Shown here piece after piece: positions 21,869 to 33,865 of a stretch of DNA of 64,000 nucleotides. Position 1 is the stretch's first letter, and each line of letters opens with the position of its first letter. The stretch comes from Theocolax elegans. Its lineage: Eukaryota; Arthropoda; Insecta; Hymenoptera; Cerocephalidae. Made by a program: the position numbers and the translations under genes. Where the stretch lies: the NCBI GenBank assembly GCA_026168455.1, contig CM047425.1:38952118-39016117 (forward strand). The letters are read 5' to 3'. The notes under the pieces were generated by a model. The model did no database searches. It saw nothing but the letters and a program-made list of their open reading frames with translations, and was not told where the DNA came from.

Positions 21869-22548
21869 TTTTGTTATTAAAAGTTATTACCAGGCTATAA
21901 AGATCTGTTGAATTTATAAAATTTGGACTTAGTAATTTTTTAACCATTCGTAGATTTTTCTCTCCCGCGAAAGTAGCTACGCTTGGATACGATTGTCCGA
22001 ATTTAGATACCCGTGCTCTATTTTTGAACTTAATTATTTTAAATAAAAATATATTGTGCACAATTAAGTAGTACTATTTCCGAAATAGTGTTTCAAACGA
22101 AATCTTTTTCTGCAGTTTGCTCTTTACACTTAAAAAAAATGTATCTAACTACGAATTATGTTATTTTGTCCCGCAAAAAGGTACTTATTATCTTATAGCA
22201 GAGATTAGTAGAAAGAGATTGCCGATCCAATGTTAAAAAGTCGAGACAGAAACGACAACGATACCACCTAGCTGCTGCTGCTCGAAGCTTTCGCACAATT
22301 TGAAAATCGAAGAGGCGGGGTATACTGAGTGATTCCGATTGGTTCCTACTCCGGCGGGGAGTATGAACTCGACTAGCGAAGCAGGGGGTAACGAGAACCA
22401 GACCATGGTTCAAATCACCTGACTCCTAAGAAATTTTTTTTTCCTAGTTCTTAATAAAATCAAATAATTATAATTATAAAATTAAAAATTAAAAAAAAAT
22501 TAAAACAGCAGACATTAAAATAAATAAATACTTAACCGTAAGCTTCCC

Positions 22549-22625
22549 ACCAGGGTGCATAGCCGTGAGCGTTAAGGTGCGCGTATGCAATCGGTTAACC
22601 AAAGGATCTCGGGTTCAAAACTCGT
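22549..22625 (+). other. tRNA-like module inside the TTATA element
   Basis: Box A-like AGCCGTGAGCGTTAAGG and box B-like GGGTTCAAAACTC at spacing suggesting a long variable arm (Ser/Leu-type). Confidence 0.45.
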
Positions 22626-23280
22626 GATCTTGATTTTTTTTTAAGTTATTTAATTTATTTAATTGTTTAATACGTTTATATTACATAATTTTAATAAATA
22701 ATTGATAAATATGTATTTTAATAATTACTTATATAATAGATTTTACATAACTAAATATTACAATAGTTATTATTATTATATGAATAAAACAATTTTTAAA
22801 CATATAAAAATTAAGAAATATACCATTTAATAAACATTATAATTTGCATATTAAAAATAATTAGCTTAATAATGAAGTTTAATAGAAGAGTATAATTATA
22901 AGTTTGTTGTATAAATTTAGAAAAAAAGTTAATTAATTGATACTATAATAAAATGATAACCAACTTGAATAAATAACTTAAACGGTCGTTGTTGTATTAA
23001 TTTTAATATAAACATTAATTATTTTGAATGTACAAAAGTTTAAAAAGTTTATAAGAAACAAAAAATGTACTATTTTCATATATGTATTAAATATTTTGAT
23101 AACTACCTTAATTTTTCAAAGGTATTTAAATATTTCATTGTTAAAGTATTGGAGTTTTCGATTTCATTAAGTTTTTGTCTTGTTTTTAAAATATGAAAAA
23201 AAATTACAATTTTATAGCTATTACTGTATTTATAATTATAACAATAATAATAAATAATAATTATAAAATTAAAAAAAAAA

Positions 23281-23358
23281 TGTAATGCATGGGATTCGAA
23301 CTCACGACCGCTTGGAATCATGCATTTATAATAGAGGAAGCCTTAATCCACTTGACCA
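23281..23358 (-). other. tRNA-like module inside the TTATA element
   Basis: On minus, GTTGGTCAAGTGGATTAAGGC and GAGTTCGAATCCC are present with long spacing, again like a Ser/Leu-type tRNA. It faces the other module. Confidence 0.5.
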
Positions 23359-24017
23359 ACGAATTCGTGTAAAGTTTTGTATTGGAATTGATTTATGATC
23401 ATCTACCCCCTGTTTGGGTTTATTAATTTATATATACATATTAACAATTTTGATATTCATTAATTTTATAAAATGTTATGTAATGACTGAAAAAAAAGGG
23501 TTGACGCTAAATGTAATCATCAAATAATTCCAAGGATATATAATCCCCGCATCAACAATATGTTTGCTCCCTCTCTTCTCTCCCTTCTCTTTCTTCTCTT
23601 TCTTCGTTGTTCGCAACACCCTATTCCAGCTACTTTCCCTCTCCCATACTCTCAAATTGTGCGAAAGCTTCATATGCGAACCGAGAGTGTCGCCACTTTC
23701 TTAGGCAGAACGAGCAGCGCACCCCTGCCATGCTCATCGGCAATCTCTTTCTACTAATCTCTGCTTATAGTAAATAATTATTTCTAAACAAGAATAAAGA
23801 ATCACATTAAATGAAGAATTAAATACAATTTTTTAGGATAATTAATCTAATTTCTAAATGTATGAGTATACAAATTTTTGAAATGTAAAATTTTTTTCTA
23901 ATTAATAATATAATATCAGAATTGAAAAGAATAGTGCATATACAGTTTGCAGTCCTTTATTTAGAAAAAATCGTTCTGTAATATTCTTCTATTTGGTTTA
24001 AATGTAAGCTCGAATTT

Positions 24018-24097
24018 TTTGCCATCCTCCTCAGGTTAACTAACCATTGACGCGTAGAATAACCAGAGAAGGATGGCAAAAGTCATCGAAACGTCGC
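24018..24097 (+). other. Degenerate hammerhead-like motif at a Penelope-type remnant
   Basis: AGGATGGCAAAAGTCATCGAAACGTC (24068-24093) has the GAAACGTC end of the hammerhead core and a GATG/CATC stem II, but the CUGANGA side has decayed. A hairpin TTTGCCATCC/GGATGGCAAA spans 24018-24080. No coding part adjoins. Confidence 0.4.
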
Positions 24098-24113
24098 CAT
24101 TAATTAACATCTT

Positions 24114-24561
24114 TAAGAGCCGCGGTGGCTCATGGGTAGAGCTCCCAACTCTCACACCAAGGGTCGTGGGTTCGATCCCAGACGTGTACCTCTGAAAATT
24201 TTTTCATGTGCATTTTTCGAACACCGCGACTCAGTGGCCCGGCGTGTCACTATAATGTGATGCCAGTTCGGGTGCGCGTGCGCTTCGTGCACTTGTCAGT
24301 GCATGAGAGGCACGGGCATCTGAACTATAGGGAACGTTAGGGACGCGAAGATGTAAAGAGGATCGCGGTGGTTCCAGCGGGAGGACAGGAAACTGTAATT
24401 ATTAGACTAATTACAGTGACCGATGATATCTTCCGATGGATACAAGCACCACTGTTTCAACTACATGTGCTTTGTTTATAGACACACCGTTTACCTCCGT
24501 CGCTGATTAGCCCTGGCAGCATAAATAGAGCGCCGTTAAATAACAAAAAAAAAAAAAAAAA
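24114..24561 (+). mobile_element. tRNA-derived SINE, copy 1 (TSD AATTAACATCTT)
   Basis: The 12-bp duplication lies at 24102-24113 and 24562-24573. The head has box A-like GGCTCATGGGTAGAGC and box B GGGTTCGATCCC, and the body ends in a poly-A run. The 3' part (TACAAGCACCACT, then CTCCGTCGCTGATTAG, then AGAGCG.CGTTAAA) is shared with the SINE at 38701, although the heads differ, so the tail is a common module. Confidence 0.85.
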
Positions 24562-24589
24562 AATTAACATCTTGGTTTATTCATCGAAA

Positions 24590-25640
24590 TTGATTGTTGC
24601 AATGTAATATTTCGAGAAATATTGATAAAATATTTCAAATACCTACTTCATTAGGACCAGTGAAATATTTCATTAATATTACCGTAATGTTCCGGTTTAA
24701 AATTTTGTGAAATATTATGGAAATATTTCACATCTTTTGCTTTAAACGCCAAAATCGAAAAATCGTCGTCTTATATCTTATTTTTATTTTGTACAAGGTT
24801 TAAGAAAACTTACATATTAATAATGCAGAAAGATTTTGCTTTCTATCGTAGAGAAATTATTATAGAAATATAACAATAAAATATTTCAACGATAGTTTTA
24901 TGATAACAAAGATGTAAGATTTTTAATTAACAAGATTTTTTTTCCAAATCATAGTAAAATCTTATCAATTTCATTAAAATTGTATAACTATTGAAAACAC
25001 ATTAGATAGCAAATCAAATAGCAGATCATCATGTGCAAGTTTTAAACATAATCGATAAGCGCGTTGCGAATAGCGTAGTGGATAAAGCGTTTGTATTTGA
25101 TGCGTGCATACGGGGTTCGAACCCAGGTTAGGAGATATGTAAAAAAATTTTCTGCGATAAATATGTGTAAAAAAATAATGTGTATTAATACTTAATAAAT
25201 ATAAATCAATAGCACGGCTCTTGGGATCGCAAATAATTAAGTTAAAAAAATTCAATTAATTGAAATATTTTAACAATATTTTGTAAATATTTCATGTAAT
25301 ATTTCTGTTATATTTTGCAAAAATATTACTGTAATATTTCACTACACCTATTGAAGTAAGTATTTTAAAATGTGTCATCAATATTTCAAAAATATATCTT
25401 AAAAATTTCAGTAATATATTCTAGAAACATTAAGGTAATATTTCAGTGGTCCTATTTTTCATAAATATTTCTTAAAATATTACACTGAAATATTATAATA
25501 ATATTAATGTAATATTTCATGGAATATTACAAAGTAAGAAATTCGCGGACATAACAATATTTCAGTAATCTTTCATTCTAATATTATTGTAATATTCGAA
25601 TCTTAATATAAAATATTTCCGTAATATTGACGTAATATTC
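24590..25640. repeat. AATATTTC-rich inverted-repeat element with tRNA-like core
   Basis: Arms rich in ATATTTC motifs at 24590-24740 and 25260-25640 read partly as inverted copies (for example AGGACCAGTGAAATATT against its complement near 25445). The end CTGTGCTGTGT at about 25628 recurs at 32612. The segment around 25146-25225 also recurs at 32363-32442. Ends are not fixed. Confidence 0.5.
25061..25136 (+). other. tRNA-like module
   Basis: TAGCGTAGTGGATAAAGCG (box A-like) and GGGGTTCGAACCC (near-perfect box B) at tRNA spacing, within the AATATTTC element. Confidence 0.5.
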
Positions 25641-25808
25641 TGTGCTGTGTGGGAAAAGCTAATAAAATCTAGCAAAAGCTAAGAAGAGCTAATAAAAGTT
25701 ATAAATTCTTACTATATTAACAGAGTCCAAAATCTGCATATTATAAATTGATTATAAAATTTATTAGCTTTTCTTAGCTCTTTCTGGAAAAATAAATTTC
25801 CGTCTGGG

Positions 25809-26102
25809 ATGTTAAAAAAATTCAACATTGGTACAGTTCCTAATATTAATAAAAAACTTGAAAATGTCATAACATTAGGTAAAGATACGACAAAAAAGCT
25901 TGATTTATGTAACGTTGTTTATAAGTTTAATTGTAATGAGTGTAATTCATCTTATATTGGCCAAACAAAACGTACATTAAAAGATAGAATTAGAGAACAC
26001 AAAAATATATATAATAGTGATTCTGTTGTCAGCCTGCATATGCTACAGAATAATCACACATTCAACTTGGACAATGTTTTTATTTTAGACAAAGAACCCT
26101 AA
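25809..26102 (+). pseudogene. Penelope-like element C-terminus: GIY-YIG endonuclease
   Basis: A 97-codon frame carries CNECNSSYIGQTKRTLKDRI followed by a REHK motif, the GIY-YIG nuclease signature and Cys pair of Penelope-like retroelements, in which it follows the reverse transcriptase and nicks target DNA. No RT is found upstream, so this is the 3' remnant of a 5'-truncated copy. A hammerhead motif 355 bases downstream fits Penelope organisation. 26110-26455 holds no gene. Confidence 0.8.
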
Positions 26103-26456
26103 AAAAAACGCATTATTTCAGAGATGCTGCATATTAATATTTGCAAATGCTATAAATAAGAGATCAAATGCTCAGTAATATTTATAAGAGGATTTTGTAA
26201 CAGTTTGCTTTGCTCGGTATATTGATGTATGTCTAATTCTCAAAATTAATTATCTGTAATTTTCACACGTATATAGTCGAGTTGTCTGATTTATAATTCA
26301 CTTTGACGTTATCCTACAATGTAGTAGAATTGAAACGTATACATCGTTTTTTTGAAGGTATTTAATTTTTATTTTGTGCTGTAAAGTGTGTGGTTGAAGT
26401 TTTGTTTATTTATATATTATTCTTATGTAAATTCTTTTGTTTTTTGTTCATAAACA

Positions 26457-26498
26457 GTGCCTGAAGAGGTCTGCAAACCAGCGGACGAAACGTTGCAC
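26457..26498 (+). ncRNA. Hammerhead ribozyme motif of the Penelope-like element
   Basis: Stem I GTGC (26457-26460) pairs with GCAC (26495-26498). The core CTGAAGA (26461-26467) matches CUGANGA. Stem II GTCTGC/GCGGAC (26469-26474 with 26481-26486, one G-U) closes a 6-nt loop, GAAA follows at 26487-26490, and CGTT gives a one-pair stem III with a UH cleavage site. One extra G separates core and stem II. Such minimal type I hammerheads are known in Penelope-like elements. Confidence 0.7.
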
Positions 26499-26499
26499 G

Positions 26500-27095
26500 T
26501 TATTTAAAATTGAGAATAAGAGTTTTTTATTCCTTGTTTAACTTGGTTTGACCCTCAAAGATCGACATCTCCTTCTTTTTTTAACCTACAATGGAGGGTG
26601 TACAAAATTTACCTTTACATACTATGATTGAATCAATGCATGCATGTCTACGATAACAATATTTAAGATTGTGAATCTATGTTAAATAATAAACTATTAG
26701 GATATCTGTTTCTTGCAACTAATCTGAAATCTTAAATATACTTTATTTATAAAGCAGTATTTTAAATTTACCTCTGTGACAAATTTCATCATAATTTGAA
26801 GATCAGTTTACAATAAAACTGTCTCAGTAAATCTGCAATCTATATGAAATTTATGGATTCTGTAGACCTGTCAAAATGAAGATAAGAATAGAAAATTAAA
26901 GGATGTAAAAATGTGTTTATATAAATGAATGTAAACATTATTCTTACATACAATTATGTGAGTAAATTAATAAATTTATTTGAGTTTATTAATACTTTTA
27001 TTTCATAAACTTAAAAATTTTATTAATATTATTATATTACATTGTTTTTAAATAGTAAATCTCTTTCAAAATGAGAACATCACTATTTAATAAAG
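26500..27095. other. AT-rich, no feature seen
   Basis: No open frame, repeat or tRNA-like module was recognised. Confidence 0.5.
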
Positions 27096-27096
27096 T

Positions 27097-27503
27097 GACG
27101 CCAAGCGTTCTCTAGAAATTTGAATTTCGCGACAAAAATTAGAACGATTATTACGTATCATTGTAAAAGAAATAGTTTTAAGTAAGAAATAAAGAGTTGT
27201 CTCCCCTAGCTATCATAATAAGCAAAATTTCTGCTAAAACAGACTAAATAATATTCTTTCGTTTTCGTAGAAAGTTTGACCTAGTAAAAAAGGTAAAACA
27301 TAACCTCATCCTTTTTAGTAGGGCAAATTTTTTACATAAACGAAATAGTATTATTTAGTCTCTTTTAGCATAAATGTTACTTATTATGATAGCTAGGGGG
27401 GATAACTCTTTCTCTAAAACTATTATTTTTATAATAATACGAAATAGTCGATAAAATTTTCGGCGCGAAATTCAAATTTCAAAAGAACGTTTGGCGTCCC
27501 CTT
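27097..27503. mobile_element. Palindromic MITE of about 400 bp
   Basis: The ends are inverted copies: GACGCCAAGCGTTCTC near 27103 and its complement (AAGAACGTTTGGCGTC) ending at 27498. The inner parts also pair, for example CCCTAGCTATCATAATAAGC near 27202 with its complement near 27378. The element folds over nearly its full length. The target duplication is unclear. Confidence 0.7.
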
Positions 27504-27514
27504 AATCATACTTT

Positions 27515-27715
27515 TTCTTTGATCACATTTTCTATCGTCACATTTTTTAACCATCATATTTTCCATCGATCACATTTTCTATCGATTACTTTTTTTCAAT
27601 CATATTTTCTATCGATTACATCTTTTTTGATCACATTTTTTATAGATCATATGTTCTATCGATCATATTTTCTAGCGATTACATTTTTTGATCAAATTTT
27701 TTGTCGATTACAATA
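27515..27715 (+). repeat. Degenerate ATCGATCACATTTTCT repeats
   Basis: About ten imperfect copies of a 16-25 bp unit, with variants such as ATCGATTACATTTT. The 66-codon frame across it is a by-product. Confidence 0.7.
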
Positions 27716-27976
27716 TTAAAAATAACTAACATTCTTCTATGACTTTAAAATTAAAATTGGAGGAATAAAATTAAAATTCTTCGAAATATTACAAACTTGT
27801 TTATGTTTGACTGTTTTTAGCTTGTTTTTCGTATTGGCTTATTTGATACGTAATTTCATCTGAGAGGTAAGATCGAATTTTACTGGTGATGTCAAACATT
27901 GATTTCTCTTTTAACCATTGAACATGGTATCGTATTACCCAATACTTAAGACATTCTGAAAAAAATATTTTATTTT

Positions 27977-28020
27977 GTGCCTACGTTTCGGACGTTTCTT
28001 TGACCGTCCCTTTTCAAGGC
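27977..28020 (-). ncRNA. Hammerhead-like motif (core imperfect)
   Basis: On minus: GCCT (28020-28017) pairs with AGGC as stem I, GGACG/CGTCC forms stem II, and GAAACGTA follows. The CUGANGA segment reads UUGAAAA, two changes from consensus, so activity is doubtful. Confidence 0.45.
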
Positions 28021-28254
28021 TATACAAAAAATATACTCGTTAAAATTTACAATTTCGCACAAATTGATAAAGCAACAATAATAAAACACATTTAGTACAC
28101 TCTTACCTATAAAAAAGGCGCAGAGATGTTAAGTTTTCATATTAATTACACCACAATCCTCCATCGATATCGCACAACTATCAAATTAATTAAATTAAAA
28201 TTAATATTAAAAACTTTAAGCCGAATACAAACTAAAGAAGAAGAAATATTATAC

Positions 28255-28467
28255 AATTAAAATTAAAATTAAAAGGTCTTGTTACCTTCGCACAACCCTC
28301 CACTCTACATGCTAAGAAGAAAAAACGAGGACCTCCCCGAAGGGAGTCCTGTACAGTAGTGAGACTTATATACTAATTATAAGGAGGAGGTCCTCGTTTT
28401 TTCTTCTTAGCATGTAGAGTGGAGGGTTGTGCGAAGGTAACAAGACCTTTTAATTTTAATTTTAATT
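28255..28467. repeat. 82-bp inverted repeat with 49-bp loop
   Basis: The left arm (28255-28336) and right arm (28386-28467) are almost perfect complements, covering AAGGTCTTGTTACCTTCGCA through GAGGACCTCC. The transcript would form one long hairpin. Confidence 0.85.
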
Positions 28468-28714
28468 TCTATGACTTAAATTAAAATTGGAGGAATAAAA
28501 TTAAAATTCTTCGAAATATTACAAACTTGTTTATGTTTGACTGTTTTTAGCTTGTTTTCGTATTGGCTTATTTGATACGTAATTTCATCTGAGAGGTAAG
28601 ATCGAATTTTACTGGTGATGTCAAACATTGATTTCTCTTTTAACCATTGAACATTATTTTTATATATTTTATTAATCTTACTGAGTAACCATTTTACACA
28701 AATAGAAGGTAAAC

Positions 28715-30540
28715 TCGCCAGTTCTACCTGATACTTTATATCAAATTGATAAATTGTTAAGATGTAATAATAAAATAGAGTATCATGCTACATGCCCTAA
28801 TTAAGAAATGTGAATCTGATATCTTTGTGAAGGGAAATAATATTAATTATTTTGTTATTCTTGATGTAAAGGAAGAAATAAGACATTTAATAGAAAAGCA
28901 CCACCAATATTATAAAAGAGTACTTTTAAATCAGGAGCAACGGGGACAAATTTTTGAAGATATATACGATGGCGTCCAGTATAAAAATTTAATTGAGTCG
29001 TTACCTATAAGTGAAAAGGATCTGTACGTCACAAGTACATTTAATAGTGATGGTTCGCCAGTTTTCAGTAGCTCCAACTTTTCTATTTGGCCAATACAAA
29101 TAATAATAAACGAGATTCCTCCTGATATTAGATTTAACGAATCTATGTGCGCTATGGTTTGGGAAAAGCAAACCAAATATGAATATCTTCTTAGAAACAT
29201 TTATTAAAAAAAATAACGTCATTAACACTGAAAATATAAAGTGTAAAATAGATAGTATTGAAAAAAACTTTAAATTATATCCAGTCTGTTCCTGGTGTTG
29301 ACTCTGTAGCACGTGCACCAATGCAGGGTCTTATCCAATTTAATGGTTATTATGGATGTAATTGGTGTTATCATCCAGGAGAGTGATGCATGAAAAGAAA
29401 AAAGTCATTAATTATCCATTACAAAATACTGTATCAGAAAATCGTACTTCTGCAGAAACCGTGCAGTGAAAATTATCTACTGGTCAACAAGTATTTGGTA
29501 TTAATAACACATCACCTTTGCTTGAGCTTGACTGTTTTGATTTAATCGAGAGCTTTGTGCCCGACAGTATGCACGCTGTTTTTTAGGTATTTGTAGGCAG
29601 TTTGCATTTTACTGGTTTGACGAATCAAGAGAAAAAGAAAAAAAAATCTGGAAATCCAGAGAGTGGGAGAATTGGTTATTATATTATAGTTTGCCAAGTT
29701 TACGAACAATACCCGGATTCGAAATGTATACAAAACATTGGGAGCTATTAGTGGAAACAATGTAAATATTAATGAGCGAATCTATATCCAAATCGGCTTT
29801 AGAACATGCAGATCAATTGTTCAAAGATTTTGTTTGTAAAACGGAGGAGTATTATACAAAAAGAGCAATGACGTTTAATATTCATCAGCTTGTGCACCTA
29901 AGTCAAAGCGTTGTTAATTGGGGGCCGCTTTGGGCTACAGATGGTAACGGAAAAATATTAGGAGTGATTAAAGCAGCTAAAGGAGTGTTACCTCAAATTT
30001 CCCGACGCATTGAATACAAAAGCAGTTTTATTATTCTAGAAAAACAAATTATTGCAAATCATGAAGATTCTCCTACGATACAATTTACAAGAAACTTACA
30101 AAGTAAATGCACTGAAAAGTCTACCAAAATTTCTAAAAATAGGTATTTTGGAAAACCTTGTGCGACGAATGATGAAATAAGCCATTTGTGCAATACATCA
30201 ATAAATAGTGGCTCATCTTATTATCGCATGATTAAAGATAATTGTTTATATACATCATGTAGGCAATGAGTTTTGCGATCAAGAAATTGTTTTGCACAAA
30301 TCATTGGTGGATCTTTTATCAAAATTATAGAATTTATAGTTGATACGAACGGTGAAAAAGAGTATACGCTGTGCAACTTTGTTCACACAGAAATGTATTT
30401 AGGACCTGTCATAAAATAAAAAGGTTTTTAAAATTGATGAAGAAAAAATATGTATTGAAACAAGTAATATATAGCATCTGTTGCTGTTTATATTGCTATA
30501 AATTCTACGCAATATATTAGTGCAATTCCCAATAAACAAC
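28715..30540 (+). pseudogene. CACTA/EnSpm-type transposase (Transposase_21 + DUF4218-like), broken
   Basis: Pieces in three frames give the family order: CNNKIEYHATC near the start, SDGSPVFSSSNFSIWPIQII (about 29050), IQFNGYYGCNWCYHPGE (29328-29380), DCFDLIESFVPDSMHAVF (29528-29585), and a DUF4218-like part FNIHQLVHLSQSVVNWGPLW (29876-29935). Members catalyse cut-and-paste of CACTA elements. At least four frame changes and stops (for example after PGE near 29381) inactivate it. I could not locate terminal inverted repeats. This is the only DNA-transposase coding remnant in the window. Confidence 0.75.
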
Positions 30541-30546
30541 ATTATT

Positions 30547-30641
30547 AAAGAGATGACGTAACCAGTGTGTTACCGACTAAGCAAGAAAGGTTAATTATCG
30601 AAGGTTAATAATCGATAACACACTGGTTATGCCATCTCCTT
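30547..30641. mobile_element. 95-bp hairpin MITE
   Basis: GAGATGACGTAACCAGTGTG near 30550 and its complement CACACTGGTTATGCCATCTC ending at 30638 form arms of about 25 bp with two mismatches. Confidence 0.6.
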
Positions 30642-30676
30642 AAAACTAATTTATAAAAAATGATTTGTTTATATAT

Positions 30677-31182
30677 TGTAACGGTAAGGTATTGTTTACC
30701 GTACCGTTTGACGAATTCAAGCAACACTAGCGAACAGTATCGTAATGTTCGCATCGGCTCGGGCCGGCGAGATTCGGCTCGGCTCGGTTCGTCGTGGCGA
30801 GATTTTGTTGTTTATTTATCTTTCATGTTTATTGCAATAAATTCAATTTATTATTACATTTCAATCCAATGTTCACATAATTAAATTTTAACCCACGTAC
30901 GATTACTTCCGTAATCCTAAGAGCTCGTATATTTCTGGTTGACAAGTGCTCAACGCGATATCCCTGTTTCGCGATCAATTTCAGATGTGATTTTTTTACC
31001 TGGTTGTTATCTGAAACAGTACCTCGGTTTAAAACTAACATTTAACAGATTTGGTAGAGCGGACAGGTAATCGCCGCCGCAACGCGGGAAAAATACGTTT
31101 ATTCAAATACGGTAAGTTTAACCGTACCGCTGAGCAGCCGCGATAATAGGATAAACATGCGTGCGGCAACCAAACTGTTACA
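30677..31182. repeat. Solo LTR (506 bp, TSD ATAT)
   Basis: The block starts TGTAACGGTAAG and ends CTGTTACA, with ATAT immediately on each side (30673-30676 and 31183-31186). The 4-bp duplication equals that of Gypsy-B and the termini resemble those of Gypsy-B/C. No internal region is present, the usual result of LTR-LTR recombination. Confidence 0.7.
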
Positions 31183-31309
31183 ATATGTATATATATTTTT
31201 TCAACTAAATATTATTGCGCAACAATTAGTAATTTTGTACTTAATTTACAATGCAATAATTTAAAAGAATAATATTTATTGACGCATTTTTTTCTGTATT
31301 TTGTACAAA

Positions 31310-31740
31310 TGTAGTGCAAATTTGGTGCGAACTTGGTATACATTTAGTACAAGTTTGATGGAGATTTGGCACGAATTTGGTACGAACTTGGTACAGATTT
31401 CTTATCAATTTCGTACAAATTTTGCAACTGTAGTAAAAATTTCATAATTCTTTTGAATAATCAAGTATTCTTTTGTAGTAACTTAGTGCAAATTTGGTAC
31501 GAATTTGGTATAAACTTGGTATTGATTTAATACGAACTTGGTATTTATCTGATACATTATTGATGTAAGTTTGGCACGAATTTCGAACAATTTTATTACA
31601 TATTTGGCACTTATTTGGAACCGTAAATTCAACCGAATTTGGTACGAAGTTCTTCCCGATTTGGTACAAATTTGGAACTGATTTATTTGTACTTACTTTG
31701 CGCAAAAATTTGGTACCAAATTGGTATGAAATCCGTACTA
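31310..31740. repeat. Degenerate TTTGGTACGAA repeats
   Basis: Around 20 imperfect copies of TTTGGTACGAACTTGGTA-like units. The 116-codon minus-strand frame (31442-31792) is produced by this repeat. The following 31800-32350 is AT-rich and I see nothing in it. Confidence 0.6.
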
Positions 31741-32354
31741 AGTTTTTTAATAGGGAATAAATAAAGACGTATACAGGAAAGTAAGTACTCAATAGTTATG
31801 ATTATTACTGATGGATTGTTTATTGCTTATTAATTACAAACTAGCCGTTCTACCTCGGTCGCTACCGCTCCCTCGGTTAGTATAATATTTACCATGCCAT
31901 TTATAATTACTATAATATTTAGAGAAGTTACCAAAATATTTTGTACAATTTTTTTCATTCTAGAAATTATACAATTATTATTTTACAGTTTTTTTAATTT
32001 GGTCATTACGATATTCATTTTATAAATGTTAATTAATTTTATTTTCTCAATATTTTCAACGAAAATGCTCCAAAAGTGGACCGATGTTTATACTAAAAGA
32101 ACTAAATAAAACTATAATATTTCCATAATTTTTTCAGTTTTAGCAAGGTGTTTGATTTACTTTTCGCAGCTTTAGAAACATTTCGGAAACTTTACTAACA
32201 TTTACTGCACTCTTTCAAAAAATACCGAATTATTTCCACTAGGGTTACGTTCAATTGTAACTATTAATGTTTACAATCTAATTGTATAAACTTATTGAAA
32301 CTCGTCTTATTCGACACCCTCGCTTCGCTCAGGCTACGAACTTCTATTCAATAA

Positions 32355-32625
32355 ATATACAATATTTTTTCTGCGATAAATATGTGTAAAAAATAATGTG
32401 AATTAATATTTAATAAATATAGATCAATAGCAAGGTTCTTGGGTTTATTAATAATCCCCCTTTAAAAAAATGATGTGAAGCCTCTTAAAACGTGATATAA
32501 TTGGTTGATTGAAAATGACGTAATTGCATGTATCTATGGAAACGGGCAAAACAAATGTTTTTAAAAATTAAAACATTAAAAATAAATATTTCCATAATTT
32601 TAACGTAATATTCTGTGCTGTGTTG
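32355..32625. mobile_element. Copy of the repeat seen at 25146-25640
   Basis: TTTCTGCGATAAATATGTGT at 32363 and the end TAACGTAATATTCTGTGCTGTGT (32601-32623) match 25149 and 25618 respectively, in the same order and strand, with a shorter middle. It abuts the end of the Helitron helicase reading frame. Confidence 0.6.
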
Positions 32626-33702
32626 GCATCCTTTGATGGGCACAAATTTATTCTTGGAATCATCACAATTTGCCCTGAATTTTTGCCGGTTATTATTTCT
32701 CCATGTATAGAATACTGCTTTAATTCGGGTACCATTACATAAACCTCCATCTAAATATAAATTCCTAAGTAACATAACGATCATTCCTTTCTTCAATACT
32801 AATTTATGTGGTGGTAAACCATTAGGCAATAATGAATTTAAAAAATCTATTGTTATTGATTCATTCAATTTATTATTTTCATCATTGTTAATACTGTCAA
32901 TGCTTAAATATATCTTATTGTCACCATCAATCCTTTCAATAATTTCATTATTAATCACTAAAACATCACTATTCATTGGTGAAAGAATAACTTTATTTTT
33001 AAGAGTAGATATATTGTTAATATTTATTTTTTTCCCAAAAATATCATGTATCAAATTATTACAAGTAATTAATTCACTCGGAATTTTTATAACTGTATTA
33101 TCGATTTCAAATTTTGTACCGTTTTTATTTTCTCCAATATTTAATAACCACGTTTTGAATATACTATTGGGATTGATCAATCATAAATTATTATTTAATG
33201 TTAATTTTTGAAACAATTGCCATAAAGAACTACTTTTTCAACTTGATTGTAATATTTGAGTTCTGTTTCCAAAACGGAGTATAGGAAGTGTTTGTCGTAA
33301 ATCACCAGATGGTACTAATATTTTACCAACAAATGGTGTATTATTGCGACATAAATCTTTGAAAAAAATATTTATAGTTTCTAATGCATATTTGCAAGTC
33401 ATTGATACTTCATCCCAAATAATTAGTTTAATATTTTTTAAATGTTGACCTCCCTACTAGCACACAACGTTGTTTTGACAACGCTACAACGTTGCTACAA
33501 CGTGGAATATGTCCGCTAAGATTTATGTAAATTGCCGCGATAGGTGGAAATAACGTTGTGACAACGTTTGAGCAACGTTGAAAATGCCTTTGAAAAATGT
33601 ATTTCATATAAAAATTTAAAAAATGTCCTGAGCAAACAAAAAAATACATTTTTAAATGCACAAAATTTTAAGTAATAAGAAAAAAAAAAAAAAAATTTTT
33701 AA

Positions 33703-33768
33703 TCCGCGGGAATTGAACCTCGGATCTTCAGCTTCGAAGGCTTGCTCTCTACCAACTGAGCTATTTTG
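33703..33768 (-). other. tRNA-like module, left foldback arm
   Basis: AGCTCAGTTGGTAGAGAGC (box A) and GAGGTTCAATTCCCG (box B) on minus. The right-arm partner is at 35044-35107, plus. Confidence 0.5.
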
Positions 33769-33865
33769 TTGTTCCTGTCATTAAATTAATTTTAGGTTAT
33801 TAATTTCGGAGCATATTTTGATAGTAGTTTATAACCAAAAGTTAATTTAATGACAGGAACAACAA

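Larger units (their letters stand above)
22198..23764. mobile_element. Inverted-repeat element with two tRNA-like modules (TSD TTATA)
   Basis: The 29-bp terminal inverted repeat begins GCAGAGATTAGTAGAAAGAG at 22198 and ends as its complement at 23764. TTATA is duplicated at 22193-22197 and 23765-23769. A second inverted pair, GAAGCTTTCGCACAATTTGA at 22286 and its complement near 23652, shows longer eroded arms. The interior is AT-rich and non-coding, so the element is non-autonomous. Confidence 0.75.
27738..28654. repeat. Pair of ~187-bp direct repeats flanking an insertion
   Basis: 27738-27925 and 28468-28654 are near-identical in the same orientation, from TATGACTT to AACCATTGAACAT. Between them lie about 540 bp with a hammerhead-like motif and a long hairpin. 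This could be Penelope-type terminal repeats or a duplication that accompanied insertion. Confidence 0.7.

Noticed and set aside
31442..31792. 116-codon minus-strand frame with Cys residues
   Set aside because: Arises from the degenerate TTTGGTACGAA repeat.
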